A stretch of 64,000 nucleotides of DNA from Phaeosaccion multiseriatum (lineage: Eukaryota; Ochrophyta, other classes). Every line of letters begins with the position of its first letter. Position 1 is the first letter of the stretch. Under the pieces are notes generated by a model, which saw only the letters and a list, made by a program, of their open reading frames with translations, was not told where the DNA came from and searched no databases. The position numbers were made by a program, and so were the translations under genes. The DNA is taken from NCBI GenBank assembly GCA_965112735.1, contig OZ218957.1:2914001-2978000 (forward strand). The letters run 5' to 3'. Below, piece by piece: positions 44,996 through 56,158 of this stretch.

Positions 44996-46266
44996 TTTCC
45001 CCCCTCCGCCTCCTGCTGCCGGGACTGGTTGCTTCTGCTCATTCTCGTCGAACGTGACGCCCCGCGCCCTCTTGCAGCAGCTGAATCACCTTTATGCCCC
45101 TCTTCCGCTATTGCCACTGGCTCCGAGGCGGGACGGGCCCCCCTTCCATCGGCACCAGCAGGCGTGGAAGCAGAGGCATCCTCCTCACCCCTGCTGCCTC
45201 CTCCTCCTCGGCCGCCGCGAGATGACCCTTCACTTGTCGCCGCTCTACTTGTGCCCGTGCTTGCCCCCCCGCCACCTTCCTTCCCACTCTTCCCCGCCGA
45301 GGGGCGTGTGGGTCGATGCCTCTCCCCCGTCGTGGTATCTCCTCCCCCTTCTCCTCCCACGCTGGAGTGGTGGCTGCGTTGTCTCTGGTGGCCGGGGCGC
45401 TGGTGTTGGTTCATGGCGCTCACGTTGTGGTTGGCTTTATGGGCGGCCGCCGCCGATGCGGCCGCGTGCATGGCCCGCGGAAACACGCCCAAGTGAGGCG
45501 CCTGGAACATTTTGGGCCGCAGCTTGCGTCGGTCGTACATCGACCTCGTCTTGGCAATGCGCTCGAAGATGAAGGCGTTTTCCCTCTCAATCTTGTCCTG
45601 CGTGCGCTTCCTCGATCGATAGTTGAGAGTGCCGGGCACGACGGCGTAGTTGCCCCCGCCTTTGCCCGACGGCCCGTACTCCTTCTCCTGCAGCCGGATG
45701 AGGTGCTCGATGTGGGCCCTCTCCTTCTCCGCTCTGATGCGAAAGTCCCTCTCGCGCTGCTGCAGCTCCAGAGCCAGCGGCGAGCCTCCGTGCATGATCT
45801 TCATGAGCTCTTTCATGAGGGCTTCGTTCTCCTTGGAAATGGTCGAGACGCGATCGTCTCGCAGCATGTGTCGCTTTGCGTCACTAAACACCTTCATCCG
45901 GGGAGGGCTCACGTCCACCACACTCGACGTGATGAGGAGCGCCTCCTTGTGCTTCAGAATCTTCAAGTCTGCCTCCTCCTCCCCCCTGTGCCTTCTCTTT
46001 GCAAGTGGGTTGGCCACCCGGGCCAGCTCTTCTGCTTTGGCCTCCTCATATGCCGCTCTGGCCGCTGCTGCCGCCGCCCCCCTCCCTCCTCCAGGCTTCC
46101 TTCGACGCCCTTCAGGGCGAGGTATTTCCCCCTTTTGCGGTGGTACCTGCTTCTGCTGTTGCTCCTGCTGCTCCTGCTCCTGCTGGCGGTCGCCCCCCTT
46201 GCCTCTCCCATCCTCGTGGTGCCTCCGGGCCTCGGCCCTCGGCAAACTGTCCATAACCACCGTCAT
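40510..46266 (-). CDS. CFAP97/hemingway-like and IQ-motif protein, very low complexity C-terminus
   Basis: A single uninterrupted frame of 1,918 codons. Residues about 215-250 (RSRKRTQDKIERENAFIFER then TRSMYDRRK) match the helical signature of the CFAP97/hemingway family, and a similar helix precedes it (ISKENEALMKELMKIMHGG). Around 560-680 lies a beta-rich region (TVFRGGCLVGGDYMKVLVT ... FTVTCYTSVTSSEYTLELT). At about 930-1025 follow IQ-like calmodulin-binding helices (RLQAVGRGFAYRTARIREGA, VVVQSSYRVKLAQRER). The rest is Ala/Gly/Gln/Ser-rich, with a glycine run of about 70 residues coded by (GGA)n at 40889-41105. CFAP97 proteins belong to cilia and flagella, so a flagellar role is likely by inference. 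Three copies of the recurrent word read VGDT. Divergent from the GT31 gene 240 bases away. Confidence 0.75.
40889..41105 (-). repeat. (GGA)n coding tract, about 70 glycines
   Basis: Almost pure TCC/GGA repeat of 217 bases inside the CFAP97-like frame, with one interruption at about 41085. Length is divisible by three, so the frame is kept; likely hypervariable. Confidence 0.95.
41172..42629 (-). repeat. Three copies of the TTGGTGAT word in the CFAP97-like gene
   Basis: Cores on the minus strand at 41172-41186 (AVGDTV), 42474-42488 (PVGDTAA) and 42615-42629 (AVGDTAA), the last two exact. A weaker relative, CAGTTGGCGATGCAG, lies at 43873-43887 and is read QLAMQ in the same open frame. Confidence 0.92.
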
Positions 46267-46505
46267 CGACTCTCGGCTGCGGTATTCATAAGATCCCGGA
46301 GGTTCAGTGCCCCATCCTCCTGCTGGCGTCTCCTCTTCCCCTCTCTATCTCTAGAAAAGGGAAGCAGCAAAAGCAACGTGTGTGGGTGGTCTCGCAGGAA
46401 AGACACGGACGTTTCAGAAATGTGTATTACTTTTAGGCAGATGGCACTTGAGTGACACCCGATGCGTCTCCGATTTGCTTTGCTTTTTGCTTTTTGCTCC
46501 GTTGA
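46267..46505. promoter_or_regulatory. Shared upstream region of CFAP97-like and GT31 genes
   Basis: 240 bases separate the two divergent start codons. No TATA box or other known element is evident. Inferred bidirectional control region. Confidence 0.35.
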
Positions 46506-47810
46506 ATGCAAGAGCAGTCGACGCACAAGCACCCAACGCAGGATCAGCGGCGGAAGTGGAAGCAGAAGATCGAGCCGCAGACGCGCGGGCAAGGCCATAA
46601 GAGGCTTCGGCAGGGGCAGCGGCAGAAGCAGGTTTGGCGGGTCGCAATCCAAAAGCGAAGACAAGGGCCGTGCAAGGCTTGTGCCGCGGGGCGCTTGCTC
46701 TCACGGGCCTTGGGGGCTGTCTTTCTGCTCCGCAGCGCTTTTTCATGCGAGGCGAGGACGGGCGGGGGAGATGGGGAGTGGGGGGGGCGAGAAGAAGAAG
46801 AAGATGCCATACTGGGGGTGCCACCTCTCGGGGGGCGGACGGTGGTAGAAGATGGAGGAGGAGACAGTTGCCGCGTGGATGACTGGTTTTCGCGGGTAGA
46901 GGACGAGGCACGCCTCGAGGGAATCGCGCAAAGCTTGGGCTTGGGCGGCAGGGATGGAGCCCACCCGTCTGTTCACCTCTCCATGATACCTCCATCGGCA
47001 CGAGTCAATGCCTTTTACCGCGACTACCTTGCTGCTTTCCAGCCTGTGGACATGGGGGAAGGGACAGGGAGAGGTGGAGAGGAGGGGGGGCGCGGGAAGC
47101 GGGGTGGCCATGGCGGCGGAGGAGACACTCTTGAAGACGACCACGACGACCGAGGCCCCGGGGGAGGCCACCCAGCACTCTTGCCGCCTCCTCGCTGCAG
47201 AAGGGCGACGCTGTTTGTTGCCATCTTGTCGCACCCCGACGCGCTGGACCGCAGGCAGGCCATCCGAGGCACGTGGCTCAGCGCCGAGGTCAAGGCCATG
47301 CACGAGGGGCGCTTCGGAGTCGTCGAGCACCGCTTCGTACTAGGGCTAGTACAGGGGGCTGGCGACGGCAAGCATTGGAAGGACGAGGAGGAGGACGAAG
47401 ATGGTTTCGACAGTGGGGGGGTGGGTGAGCGGCAAAGGGAAGGGGGAGCTCGGAAGCACAGCAAAAAGAGGACGAGGACGAGGGGGGGGGTCTCTGCAGC
47501 AGTGCGGCAAGAGGCAGCCGAGTTTGGGGACGTGGTGGTGCTCCAGACCGCCGAGGGATATCGCAACATTTACAACAAGGCACTGGGGGGACTGCTGCAC
47601 GGACTTGAGCAGTGCGAGGCAGCCCCCACCTACCTCATTCGTGCCAACGACGATGTGTATCTGGACTGGGCCACGTGGCTGGGCAAGGTCACGCCTTACC
47701 CGCCTGTGAATGTGTACTCCGGCATGATGGTGAGCGGAGTGAGGGTCCTGCGCCCCTGGATGTACATGAAGCAAGAAGCCGAGGAGGAGGGGGGGCACAC
47801 TATCCCCAGT

Positions 47811-47841
<31 letters not shown>

Positions 47842-48201
47842 GCGGCAGCACCGCCACCACTGACTCGACGGAGAGCATTCCCGAAAAGTCCTCTGCGGTG
47901 GACATTGCCACCTGGCCCTCGGACGTGTACCCCAGTCCGCTGGCGCAGGGCAACGCCATCCTGCTCTCCCGGGACCTGGCATTGCGTGTGACGGGGCTCA
48001 CGCGAAAGCCGTGGGTGCACCCCCTGGCCGATGACTTGCAAATCGGGCTGGTGGCGCATGCGTTGGCGACGACGGCGATTCACACTCCGGCCAGCTGGAG
48101 CATGGACGGGGCAAGGGTCGAGTGCAACGCGGAGGCGGCGCTTCACTTTGACCTCTCTGGCGTGGACGTGATGTACGCTCTGCACGATAACTACCTCCGG
48201 C

Positions 48202-48238
<37 letters not shown>

Positions 48239-48371
48239 CACGGGCGATGAAAGAGGCTTGGAGGAAGCAGGAGAGCCTCTCCCTCGGCCCAAGGTTCCCG
48301 GGGTTGGGGGTGCCGAAGAAGGAGGCCCAACCATCGGAATGTGCGAGGGGCTGACGGGGTGGGGTGGGTAA
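46506..48371 (+). CDS. GT31-family beta-1,3-glycosyltransferase
   Basis: Single exon, up to 621 residues. The GT31 blocks occur in order: FVAILSHPDALDRRQAIRGTW (RR.AIR.TW), EAAEFGDVVVLQTAEGYRNI then YNKALGGLLHGLE (donor region), YLIRANDDVYLDW (the DxD-type metal site), YPSPLAQGNAILLSRDLALRV (YP...G....S.DLA) and HPLADDLQIGLVAHAL (the EDV.iG block). Such enzymes add galactose or GlcNAc in beta-1,3 linkage in the Golgi, here perhaps to glycoproteins or cell-wall glycans. Poly-Ser (47810-47845) and poly-Gln (48205-48238) runs are insertions between blocks. The N-terminus is uncertain: the frame from 46506 lacks a clear membrane anchor apart from LLSRALGAVFLLRSAFS near residue 65, while another frame at 46462 encodes a good signal-like start (MRLRFALLFAFCSVEC), so an unseen intron may join the two. 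Confidence 0.8.
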
Positions 48372-48600
48372 TGGGTTTACAGGGCTCTTGTGTGCGTGTC
48401 GTTGTTGGTCGCTTTCGACGTCGGGGCCGGCTGAGCGTGTCGCAGAGAGGTCAGGCACGAACCCTTGAGGTGCTGCAGGATGTGGCGTCTGAGATGAGGT
48501 GAATGGGGCGGATGAAAGAGGTGTCTCTCGCCTGCCGTAAGATCTCACTGTCAGGGCGTTGGGAAGGGAGCCTGGCGACGGCCTAAACGGAGGGCCAAAC
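48372..48600. other. Spacer between the GT31 gene and the inverted-repeat element
   Basis: Nothing recognisable apart from the element that follows; 48820-48920 leads to the 3' end of the SR-rich gene on the minus strand. Confidence 0.5.
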
Positions 48601-48815
48601 TGTCGACCCCTGACGCACTATCCGCTATCCGCTATCGCCCTAGCCGGCGCGCTATCCGCTATCGTTGGCGCCAGCCGGCGCGCTATCTGCTATCGCCGGC
48701 GCCAGCCGGCACGCTATCCGCTATCGCTGGCGCCAGCCGATCCGCTTTCGGCTATCGGCCGGCGGCCGATAGCGCGCTATCGAGAATGTGGGCGACAGTG
48801 CGTCAGGGGTCGACA
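48601..48815. mobile_element. Small nonautonomous inverted-repeat element with target-site duplication
   Basis: A 215-base element bounded by perfect 19-base inverted ends, TGTCGACCCCTGACGCACT at 48601-48619 and its reverse complement at 48797-48815. It is flanked on both sides by AAAC (48597-48600 and 48816-48819), a 4-base target-site duplication. The interior is a GC-rich set of near-repeats of CGCTATCCGCTATCG and TTGGCGCCAGCCGGCGC, able to fold into hairpins. No coding capacity. This is the form of a MITE-like DNA transposon derivative; the mobilising family is unknown. A partial relative sits at 25276-25362. Confidence 0.9.
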
Positions 48816-48920
48816 AAACTGGAGTGATATGTCTGTCATATTCGTGATCAACAATCAGATTTGATCAGGGGGAAAGCTGACAGCCCCCCAAAAAAAGGTT
48901 CTTGACGCACAGACTACCTC

Positions 48921-51091
48921 TCAGCCCAGTACGGGTATGTTTGTGTAGTCAAAGTAGTGCACCTTAAAACGCTCGTACACCCTCTCCGGGTCAAGCTCCT
49001 TGGCCACCCTTCGGTGGCACGCCTTGCCCGCCTCCGACCCCATCACCTGCCGCTTGTGCATGCCCTCCGCCCGCCCCACGCCCTCCCTGTCCGGCATCAT
49101 GAAGAGGGAGGTGAGTTTGCTGCCCCTGGCCACCCAGAGCGCCACCAGATCAGGGAAAGTGTCGGTGTCCTCATCGTCATCGTCGGCAACATCAACATCA
49201 GCATCATCATCGTCGTCGTCGTTGTTGCCTCCTCTGCCTGCTCGGCCCTTTGCCAGACCTTGCTGCAGAAGGTGGCTCAGAGCACCAAGGGCCCGGCCTT
49301 GCCCACCCCCTTCTGTTCGACGGCGCTTCCTACTCCCGCCGCCGCCGCCGCCGCTGCTGCTACTGCTGCTGCTGCTACTACTACTGCTGCTGCTGGTGGT
49401 GGTGGTGGTGCCGTTGTTGTTGTCACCGCCCTCACTACTCTTGGCGAAGTGGAAAAAATCGAGGCAGAAGGTGGGCGTCTGTGTGGGCCCCGCATCACTG
49501 TACTCACACTCCAGAAATACACGCTTCAGCACCACGAGTTGCCGGGGAGAACTTCCTGCTAGCGCCAGTCTGTAGTAGCCGTTCGGGCAGCGAGTAGAAG
49601 GCAGGGAGAGAGAGGGGAAGAAAGAGAGAGGGGCGGGAGAGGGGGGGGGAGATGCGGGAGAGGCGGGAAGGTAGTGGACGGGTCAGTCGCTGGTCGTTTG
49701 GCGGACGGGCGGAAGGTGTGGACAGAGACCAGAGAGGGCGCGAGGACGGAGCACTTAGAATACCAAGCGACTCTCCCACCAACGCTGTGCGTAGAAGCAT
49801 GGGACCAGAGAAGAACAACAATAATAGGCACAAGAACCGAACAAACACACAATACGAGCACCATAATTCAGAGCGGAGCTGAGCTACTGAGTTGAGCTGA
49901 GCTGAGCAGTCTCCATTGATCCATTCTACTACAAGTACGAGAGAAGGCCCCACCGCACTCCCGCGCCCGCAGTACATCGCACTTCTTACCGATACGCCTC
50001 TTGCATGGCGGATCGCGACTCGCCCTCCCCCTCCCCCTCCCCCTCCTCCAAAGACATGGCGGAGGAGGGCGGCGAGGAGGATTGCGTGGCCATGGCGCTA
50101 CCGTTTGTTGCCGAGTCAGGTCCTGTGGAGGCAGGGGCTGCTGGGGAGGGGGAGGTTGCGGTGGTGGGGCCGGGGGACACCACACAGCGAAAGTCGTCTG
50201 CGAAGAGCTCCATGAGGAGGCGGATCTTGTCCTCCAAGGTGCGGCACCCCATCGGACCGCTTCCTCCGGCGAGCCTCAGGTTGTAGACTTCGCACTGAGA
50301 GAGGCGAGAGGTCATGTATAAGAGACAAGAGAGAGAGGGTGTGGGGGGGGGGGGAGGGAGAGAGGGAGAGAGATAAGCCATGGCACACATGTATTCATGT
50401 CAATGCCAGCCCAGGTACAACATACAACAATTCCTTCCTTCCTTTCACCAAGCCGCTTCCCACCCACCTGCCGCTCCGCTAGCTGGGCCGCAGAAAAGGA
50501 GAAGAAAGGCGTCTCGTCGTTGCTTGGCGACATTGATCTTTCCGCGTCTTTCCTCTTCTTGCGGTCCAGCCTCGCCCTACTGCCACCCAACTCCTCGTCT
50601 CCCTCGGCATCACTTCTGCTCCGTCGCCGGCTTTCCCCTTCATCACGCTTCCTATCCCGTCCCCGATGCCTGCTGCTACTGCTGCTGCTGATACTTCCGC
50701 TACTGCTGCTCCTCCTCCTCCTGCTGCTGCTGCGATCCGTCCTCCTCTCTTTACTTCCTCTTCTATCTCTCTCTCGCTTGTTCCTGCTGGGCCTTCCTCT
50801 GCTCGTGCTCCTCCTCCTCTCCCAATCTCTACTCCTGCTTCTGCTGCATGCCCTCCTTTCTTTTCTTTCCTTTCCTTCCCTTCCCCTCCTCTTTCGTGTG
50901 CCGCTGCTGCTGCTATCGCTCCTCGCCCTCCTGTCTCTTCCCCTCCCCCGATCCCAGTCCCTGCTCCGGCCTTCCCGTCCTCTCTCTCTAGAATGATAGC
51001 GCCGCCGATCTCTTCTGCCGGTCCCCTCCCTTGCCCTTTCTCTTGCCCTTTCTCGGCTTCGGCTTCGACTGTACCTCGGCATGCCGCTCAC
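48921..51091 (-). CDS. SR-rich nuclear protein with an unrecognised conserved C-terminal domain
   Basis: Three exons, 51091-50468, 50294-49990 and 49569-48921, join in phase to 525 residues. The first about 190 residues are RS/RE/RD dipeptide-rich (SRSRSRERARERARE and similar), typical of splicing-associated SR proteins. From about 190 the composition becomes normal: FFSFSAAQLAERQCEVYNLR, GPMGCRTLEDKIRLLMELFA, then SSPRQLVVLKRVFLECEYSD, TPTFCLDFFHFAKSSEGG, and a final block ALWVARGSKLTSLFMMPDRE ... PERVYERFKVHYFDYTNIPV. Poly-Ser/Thr/Gly and poly-Asp runs separate the blocks. No RRM or zinc finger is visible. The function is probably in RNA processing by the RS domain alone; I do not recognise the C-terminal domain. 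Confidence 0.75.
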
Positions 51092-51397
51092 ACATTAATT
51101 AAAAAAAAAAAAGAGAAAAGCGCGATGAATGAGAGCCCCGAGACGTCGCCAAGGATGGGGGAGAACAACCAACCCACACAGGGAGCCAGCGTGGGCCGAT
51201 GGCCTATCATTTTCAATTTGCGCGACAGCCTTTGAGGAGAGAGATTGTGTTGAATCAGCCACACGAGCGAAAGGAGAGGACACTTGAGAAGGTGAGGTTC
51301 TGTATTGCCCTCTCTGCCGGGGACACCAGACCGTTGCGCAACCATTTCGACCTCAATTTGAAACACCTCCTCAACCGATCGTTCTGCTGTTCCGCAG
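51092..51397. promoter_or_regulatory. Shared upstream region of the SR-rich gene and a small gene with plastid-type leader
   Basis: 306 bases between divergent starts. An A-run at about 51101-51112 lies just upstream of the SR-rich start. No known element recognised. Confidence 0.3.
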
Positions 51398-51907
51398 ATG
51401 AGGACTGCAAGGAGATGTACGGCCGTGGTGGCAGCTATCTCCATGGCCCTGCCATGTTCGCAAGGGTTTATCATTAGCGCTGCACCTCCAGCGGCATTAG
51501 CGGGAGAAGCAGCAGCAAGACGAGCACCAGCAACAGAAGGAGTAATCCGAGTTCGCCGGTCAGCAGCCAGGGGGGCGATGTGGGAATCCAACGTGGAGAC
51601 ACAGGATCGACATGACTCGCGCCAGGTAGACAAGGCGTCGCCCGCAGTAGCAGCAGGGGTAGGCGTTGCGACTCAGGCGGAGCAGCTCTCTCCTCCGAAG
51701 CAACTTGAAGCAGCAGCCCGAGTCGCTGAGAAGGACAGGATAGCGTGGAAGCAGTGGTCTGTCGGGGCGCTGCTCGAGGAAAGGGAGGGGCAAGAGGACG
51801 AGGAGGCCCTTGACACCTACGACGCCTCGTTGTTCGACTTTGCCACAGTCTTTGAGCGAGACAACTACACTGGGGAAGAGAACGAAGGCGGCTACCACTA
51901 CATATAG
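51398..51907 (+). CDS. Small protein with plastid-type targeting leader, unknown function
   Basis: Single exon, 169 residues. The start CTAVVAAISMALPCSQGFII is a hydrophobic signal peptide followed by G-F, compatible with two-part plastid targeting. A low-complexity Ala/Arg/Val linker follows. The C-terminal third (RIAWKQWSVGALLEEREGQE ... YDASLFDFATVFERDNYTGE) is acidic and has normal composition. I do not recognise it. The ATG follows TTCCGCAG, which could be an acceptor, so an upstream exon cannot be excluded. Confidence 0.62.
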   Translation: MRTARRCTAVVAAISMALPCSQGFIISAAPPAALAGEAAARRAPATEGVIRVRRSAARGAMWESNVETQDRHDSRQVDKASPAVAAGVGVATQAEQLSPPKQLEAAARVAEKDRIAWKQWSVGALLEEREGQEDEEALDTYDASLFDFATVFERDNYTGEENEGGYHYI

Positions 51908-52047
51908 CTATATAGCTGGAGGGGAGTATGTATAGGGTAGAGGACCGGGCGGGGAGGGGCCAATGAAGAGGACTGGGGCGGCCAATGACGGAGGTGTGGC
52001 AATCGTCCTCCTATTCCCCCTACTGAGGAGAGATGTATGGTTTTACC

Positions 52048-52098
<51 letters not shown>

Positions 52099-52778
52099 AT
52101 TCATGTACATACTGTGTGTGTGACCGTAACTGTTCTAAAACAGTGATTTATTGATTTTTCTCTCCTTCCTAACACTTCTTTTCAACGACTTGTCACTGTT
52201 GAGTAAGCTCCTTCCTTCCCTCGGACCGCATGCAATATACATCTCTCTATACACTTCACCTCTACTCACCACCTCCAACAATACTCATTGCCCTGTCTCT
52301 TCACCTTCATCATGACCATGCACGCCCATGGCCTACCTACGTCAGCCATAGCTTCGTATCGTGCTCTCTCCAATACCGCCCGTTGCCCAACCTCGGCTCT
52401 CGCTTGTATCTCGTCCTCACCCCTCAACTGTCGCATCCTGCGGTGTGTTCCTTTTCGTATCCACAATACTTGCCATCGCTCTTTCTTTTTATCTACACTA
52501 CATATGTACCCACCCGTCCATTGCCTACCTACACCTTAGCTGCCTTCTCTGTCACGTCGCCTGCCTGCTTGGTCCTTACTTACGTCCTCACTCCCTCTCT
52601 CTCTCACTTCACATGTCCCAGAATACTCTCTGGGGTGTGTGTCCTCCTTTTCATATCCACATACGCTTGCCATCATTCTACCTACACTTACGTCCCTACC
52701 CGCCCATCGGCTTGCCTACCTTCCTTACTTCAGCCACCGCTTCAGTATCGTGCCTCCCTCACACAGTCACTCACTCAG
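51908..52778. other. Intergenic with (CA)n microsatellite
   Basis: A (CA)n tract at 52049-52094 and pyrimidine-rich sequence with CCTACCT-type words beyond 52200. Open frames here are low in complexity. No gene seen. Confidence 0.55.
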
Positions 52779-52891
52779 TCAAATGTCGCACTCTGCAGTG
52801 TCCTTTGTGTTCATGTACTGCTCGGGCGCAAAGTCGTCCTCCCCCGTGTCTTCAAAGTACAGCTTCCTCCTGTGTGTGTATACGTGAGTGT

Positions 52892-52934
<43 letters not shown>

Positions 52935-54094
52935 CGTGCGCGGCGGGCGTGTTGTGGTGACAAATCACATGACGATGGATACACATGGAGAGGGAGCGGA
53001 ACACCAGAAAGGGCAACAGTTGTCAGTTGTGAGGGCGGTGGAGCGGACAAAGCGAGGAGAGTGAGTCCTTCTTGAGAGGAGCGGTGCCCGCACATACCCT
53101 TACACACACGCCCACACATGCACGTGTGAGTTGCCACCCGGGGTGGAGGGGCATCCAAACATGGAAGCAACAGCACCGACCCTGTCTCGACGATCCGATG
53201 ACTCACCAATCATCTTCCTCCTCAAACATCCTGTCGCCGTTGAATACTGTGAAGTCGAGGCCTTGAGCGGCCTTATACTCTCCCCTGCTCTTCTTGTTCT
53301 TCTTGTACCTCTTTTCGTCTCTGTTGTTTGGTGATGAGGAGTGGGTCAGTGGGGGCGCAGGAGGGGATAGATCAGTCAAGACGACTCCTCAGAGGCCATA
53401 AAAGAAGACCTGTGTCCGACTTGCCGCCGAGGAGCAGCGGCTGAGGAGAGCGAGAGGAATACACGAAGGCATACCAGTGGAGAGGGTTTGGCCCGGCCAA
53501 GCCCCCCCCCAGCCAAGGCCCCTCCCTCCCAAACAATACTGTAAAATCACGCACCGTTTCACATACTCTTTCCAAGAGTACGCTCCTGAAGGAGAGTGAT
53601 ATCGCGGATCCAAGGAAGAGGGCGGGGGTTGAGAGGGGGACAGGGGGTCGTTTGCAAAAGGACGGAGGAGAGCAGCGAGGCGACGTCTCAGAACACAGGC
53701 GGAGAGGGGCACAGGCAAAGGAGCAGCCGGGGAGAGACTGATGAACACATGTAGACGGTCAGGCGGAGCGAAGTGACCGAAATGGACCTCCACTTGAAGC
53801 TTTGAAGAAAGAGCGGGTGCATGAGGCGAGGGCCGCATCGGCCCCATCCAGCGGCCCAGAGAGAGGAAAGATGGCTGACTTGAGGTCCCTCAGAGTCAGA
53901 GGATAGTCGTGTCTCTCTCTGGCTCACATACCTTCGCTGTCGATCACCATGTCCTCGCCGTCCCCTTCTGGAATGCGACTCTTCCTGGCTTTCCCGATAT
54001 GGGACAACGAGACGGAACTCACCGGGGAAGGGGGGATGAAGGCAGAAGAGAGCAACATGCCCGAAAGAAGCAGAGCACAGACGAGGAATTGCAT
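52779..54094 (-). CDS. Small protein with plastid-type leader and a 31-nt microexon
   Basis: Four exons, 54094-53932, 53585-53555, 53320-53207 and 52869-52779, join in phase to 132 residues. The N-terminus MQFLVCALLLSGMLLSSAFIPP is a textbook signal peptide with the A-F cleavage motif of secondary red plastids. The mature part is short and charged: GAYSWKEYVKRDEKRYKKNK, EYKAAQGLDFTVFNGDRMFE, DDWRKLYFEDTGEDDFAPEQ, ending ECDI. Exon 2 is only 31 bases and is needed to connect the frames; every junction has GT-AG ends and correct phase. The alternating charge and conserved-looking aromatic positions suggest a real protein. Family not recognised; probably lineage-specific. Confidence 0.78.
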
Positions 54095-54444
54095 GTTGGA
54101 AAGACTTTTATTTAACTTTTCTCCGATCAGCAAATAACAAAAAAATCAAACTACTGTGCCTTCTGTTGCCATCTTTGCTACCTCGCGGTCCCTTCAATCT
54201 CTTCCCTCCTCTCTCACTGTCTTACTGCTGTTTTGCACATTGCCAGGTGAGGCTGCTGGTCGTTTTGCTGCCCACGCTACCGTAGGCTTTTCCTTTTCCT
54301 CTCTCCCTTTCTCTTTCCTTCTCTCCTTCTCTTCCCCAAGTTTTAAAACCCAACGGCCTCCCACACAGGGCGTATTATACCAACACCTCCCACACCCCAC
54401 GCACACGAGTGTTTTGGAGCCCTCCCCACCGGCTGTAAATCAGC
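54095..54444. other. Divergent upstream region, 350 bp
   Basis: Between the start of the small plastid-type gene (minus) and the sterol reductase (plus). Pyrimidine-rich on the plus strand; no known element recognised. Confidence 0.3.
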
Positions 54445-56105
54445 ATGTCTCTGAGGGGTGAGACCAGAGAGCAGGAGCAGCTGAGGCGACGGATGCAGTT
54501 CCAAGTCGAGCCTGCCCCGGACCGAGTGGAGGGCACCCCAAGGAAGAGCAGCAGGTTGGCTTCTGCCGGGTCCTCTGCCGGCCCGTCCGAGAGAACCAGG
54601 AGCAGCAGGGAGGATGGGGCGAGCCGGCAATCGGGAAAGAAACTGAAGATGGGGTCCAAGGAAGGCCGACGGGGCAAAGGCCAGGAAGAGGATGACGGCA
54701 CATCATTCAACTACTACTTTGGCGGCCCCTGGGGCACCTTCTTGTGCGTGGCGCTTCTCCCCTACGTCATCCTTGTGCTGGTGTACTGGACCAGCAAGGA
54801 GTACACATTGCAGTGGCCCAAGGGCGGTGTTTCTGCCATGGACTGGGTACGTTTGGGATGAGAGGGATTTGAATGAGCTATTGATACTTTACTTTCCCCG
54901 CGCTGTGGATTGTGCTTGATTATGGACCCAGCGACGGCCTCATCTGCCTCTTAAGCGCTTGTCCCTTTGTCTGCCCCTTTCCTCTCTCCCCTCATCAGCT
55001 GAAGGAGTTGTGGGCTCACCTGCCCCCGCCTCCTTGGCGCCTGGTGCCCCAGCTGCTCACCAGCACCGGATGTGGCATCTTCGCCTGCTGGCTCGTCTTC
55101 CAGGTCGTCCTGGAGAGACTGCTTCCCGGGAAGAAGGTGGAGGGAGCCGTTCTTCCGGACGGACAGCGCCTAAGGTGAGTCGGGGGCAAAAACTGCTGCT
55201 GCTTGGTGGACAAGGACTTGCCAAAGAATCTTAAATCTTAACCCCCCTATCGTGTCTGTCCTATCACACGCACACACACACATACACAGCTATCGCATCA
55301 ACGGACACCTCGCCTTCTGGACCACCCTCCTCGCTATGGGGCACAGCGGCCCTGTGATGGCCCTTCTGGGCATGTCCCCCTTGAGACTGGCGGTACTGTA
55401 CGACCACTACCTCGAGGTGGCCATGGCGTCCATTGTCTTCTCCTTCGGGCTCTCGCTGGTCCTCTTTGGCCTGTCCTTCAGGGAGGGGGAGGTGCTGTTG
55501 GCGGAGAGCGGCACGTCTGGCAATTCGATGTACGACTTTTGGATGGGAAGGGAGCTCAACCCGCGGATAGGTGAGTAGAGCAAGGCCAGACCAGACCAGA
55601 GCAGAGCAGAGCAGAGCAAGCCAGAGCAGGGAGCTCGGTGGGGTGAAGGCAGTTGGTGAGACAGAGAAGAGCAGAGAGAGGAGAGTTGGGAGCTTGCTGG
55701 GGCGAAAGTATGGACGAGGAGAGGAAGAGAGCAGTGTAGGATTGAAAGGCACCCCCCTCCATCCCCGTCCCAGCCTTGACTTCCCCCGCCCCCCGCCGCC
55801 TAGCTGCTGCTCTCTGCTGAGCTGTATTACCAACGGCTGCTTCGTCTACTGCTTCCTTGACCTTTGACCTTCGCCCTTTGCCCTTGCACAGGCTCCTTCG
55901 ACCTGAAATTCTTCTTCGAGCTCCGGCCAGGCCTACTCGGCTGGGCGGTGCTCAACATCGGAATGGCCATGAAGCAGATCGAGCTCACGGGCAACATCTC
56001 CACGGCCATGCTGCTGGTTCAGATCTTTCAGGGAGTGTATGTGTGGGACTCCCTCTTCCAGGTCCGTACCGTTTGTTTCATTCGTCACAATCCAGGAGGC
56101 GCGCC

Positions 56106-56158
<53 letters not shown>

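Noticed and set aside
46462-46848. Alternative signal-peptide start for the GT31 enzyme
   Set aside because: Attractive (MRLRFALLFAFCSVEC) but in another frame, and no splice pair linking it to the catalytic frame was found.
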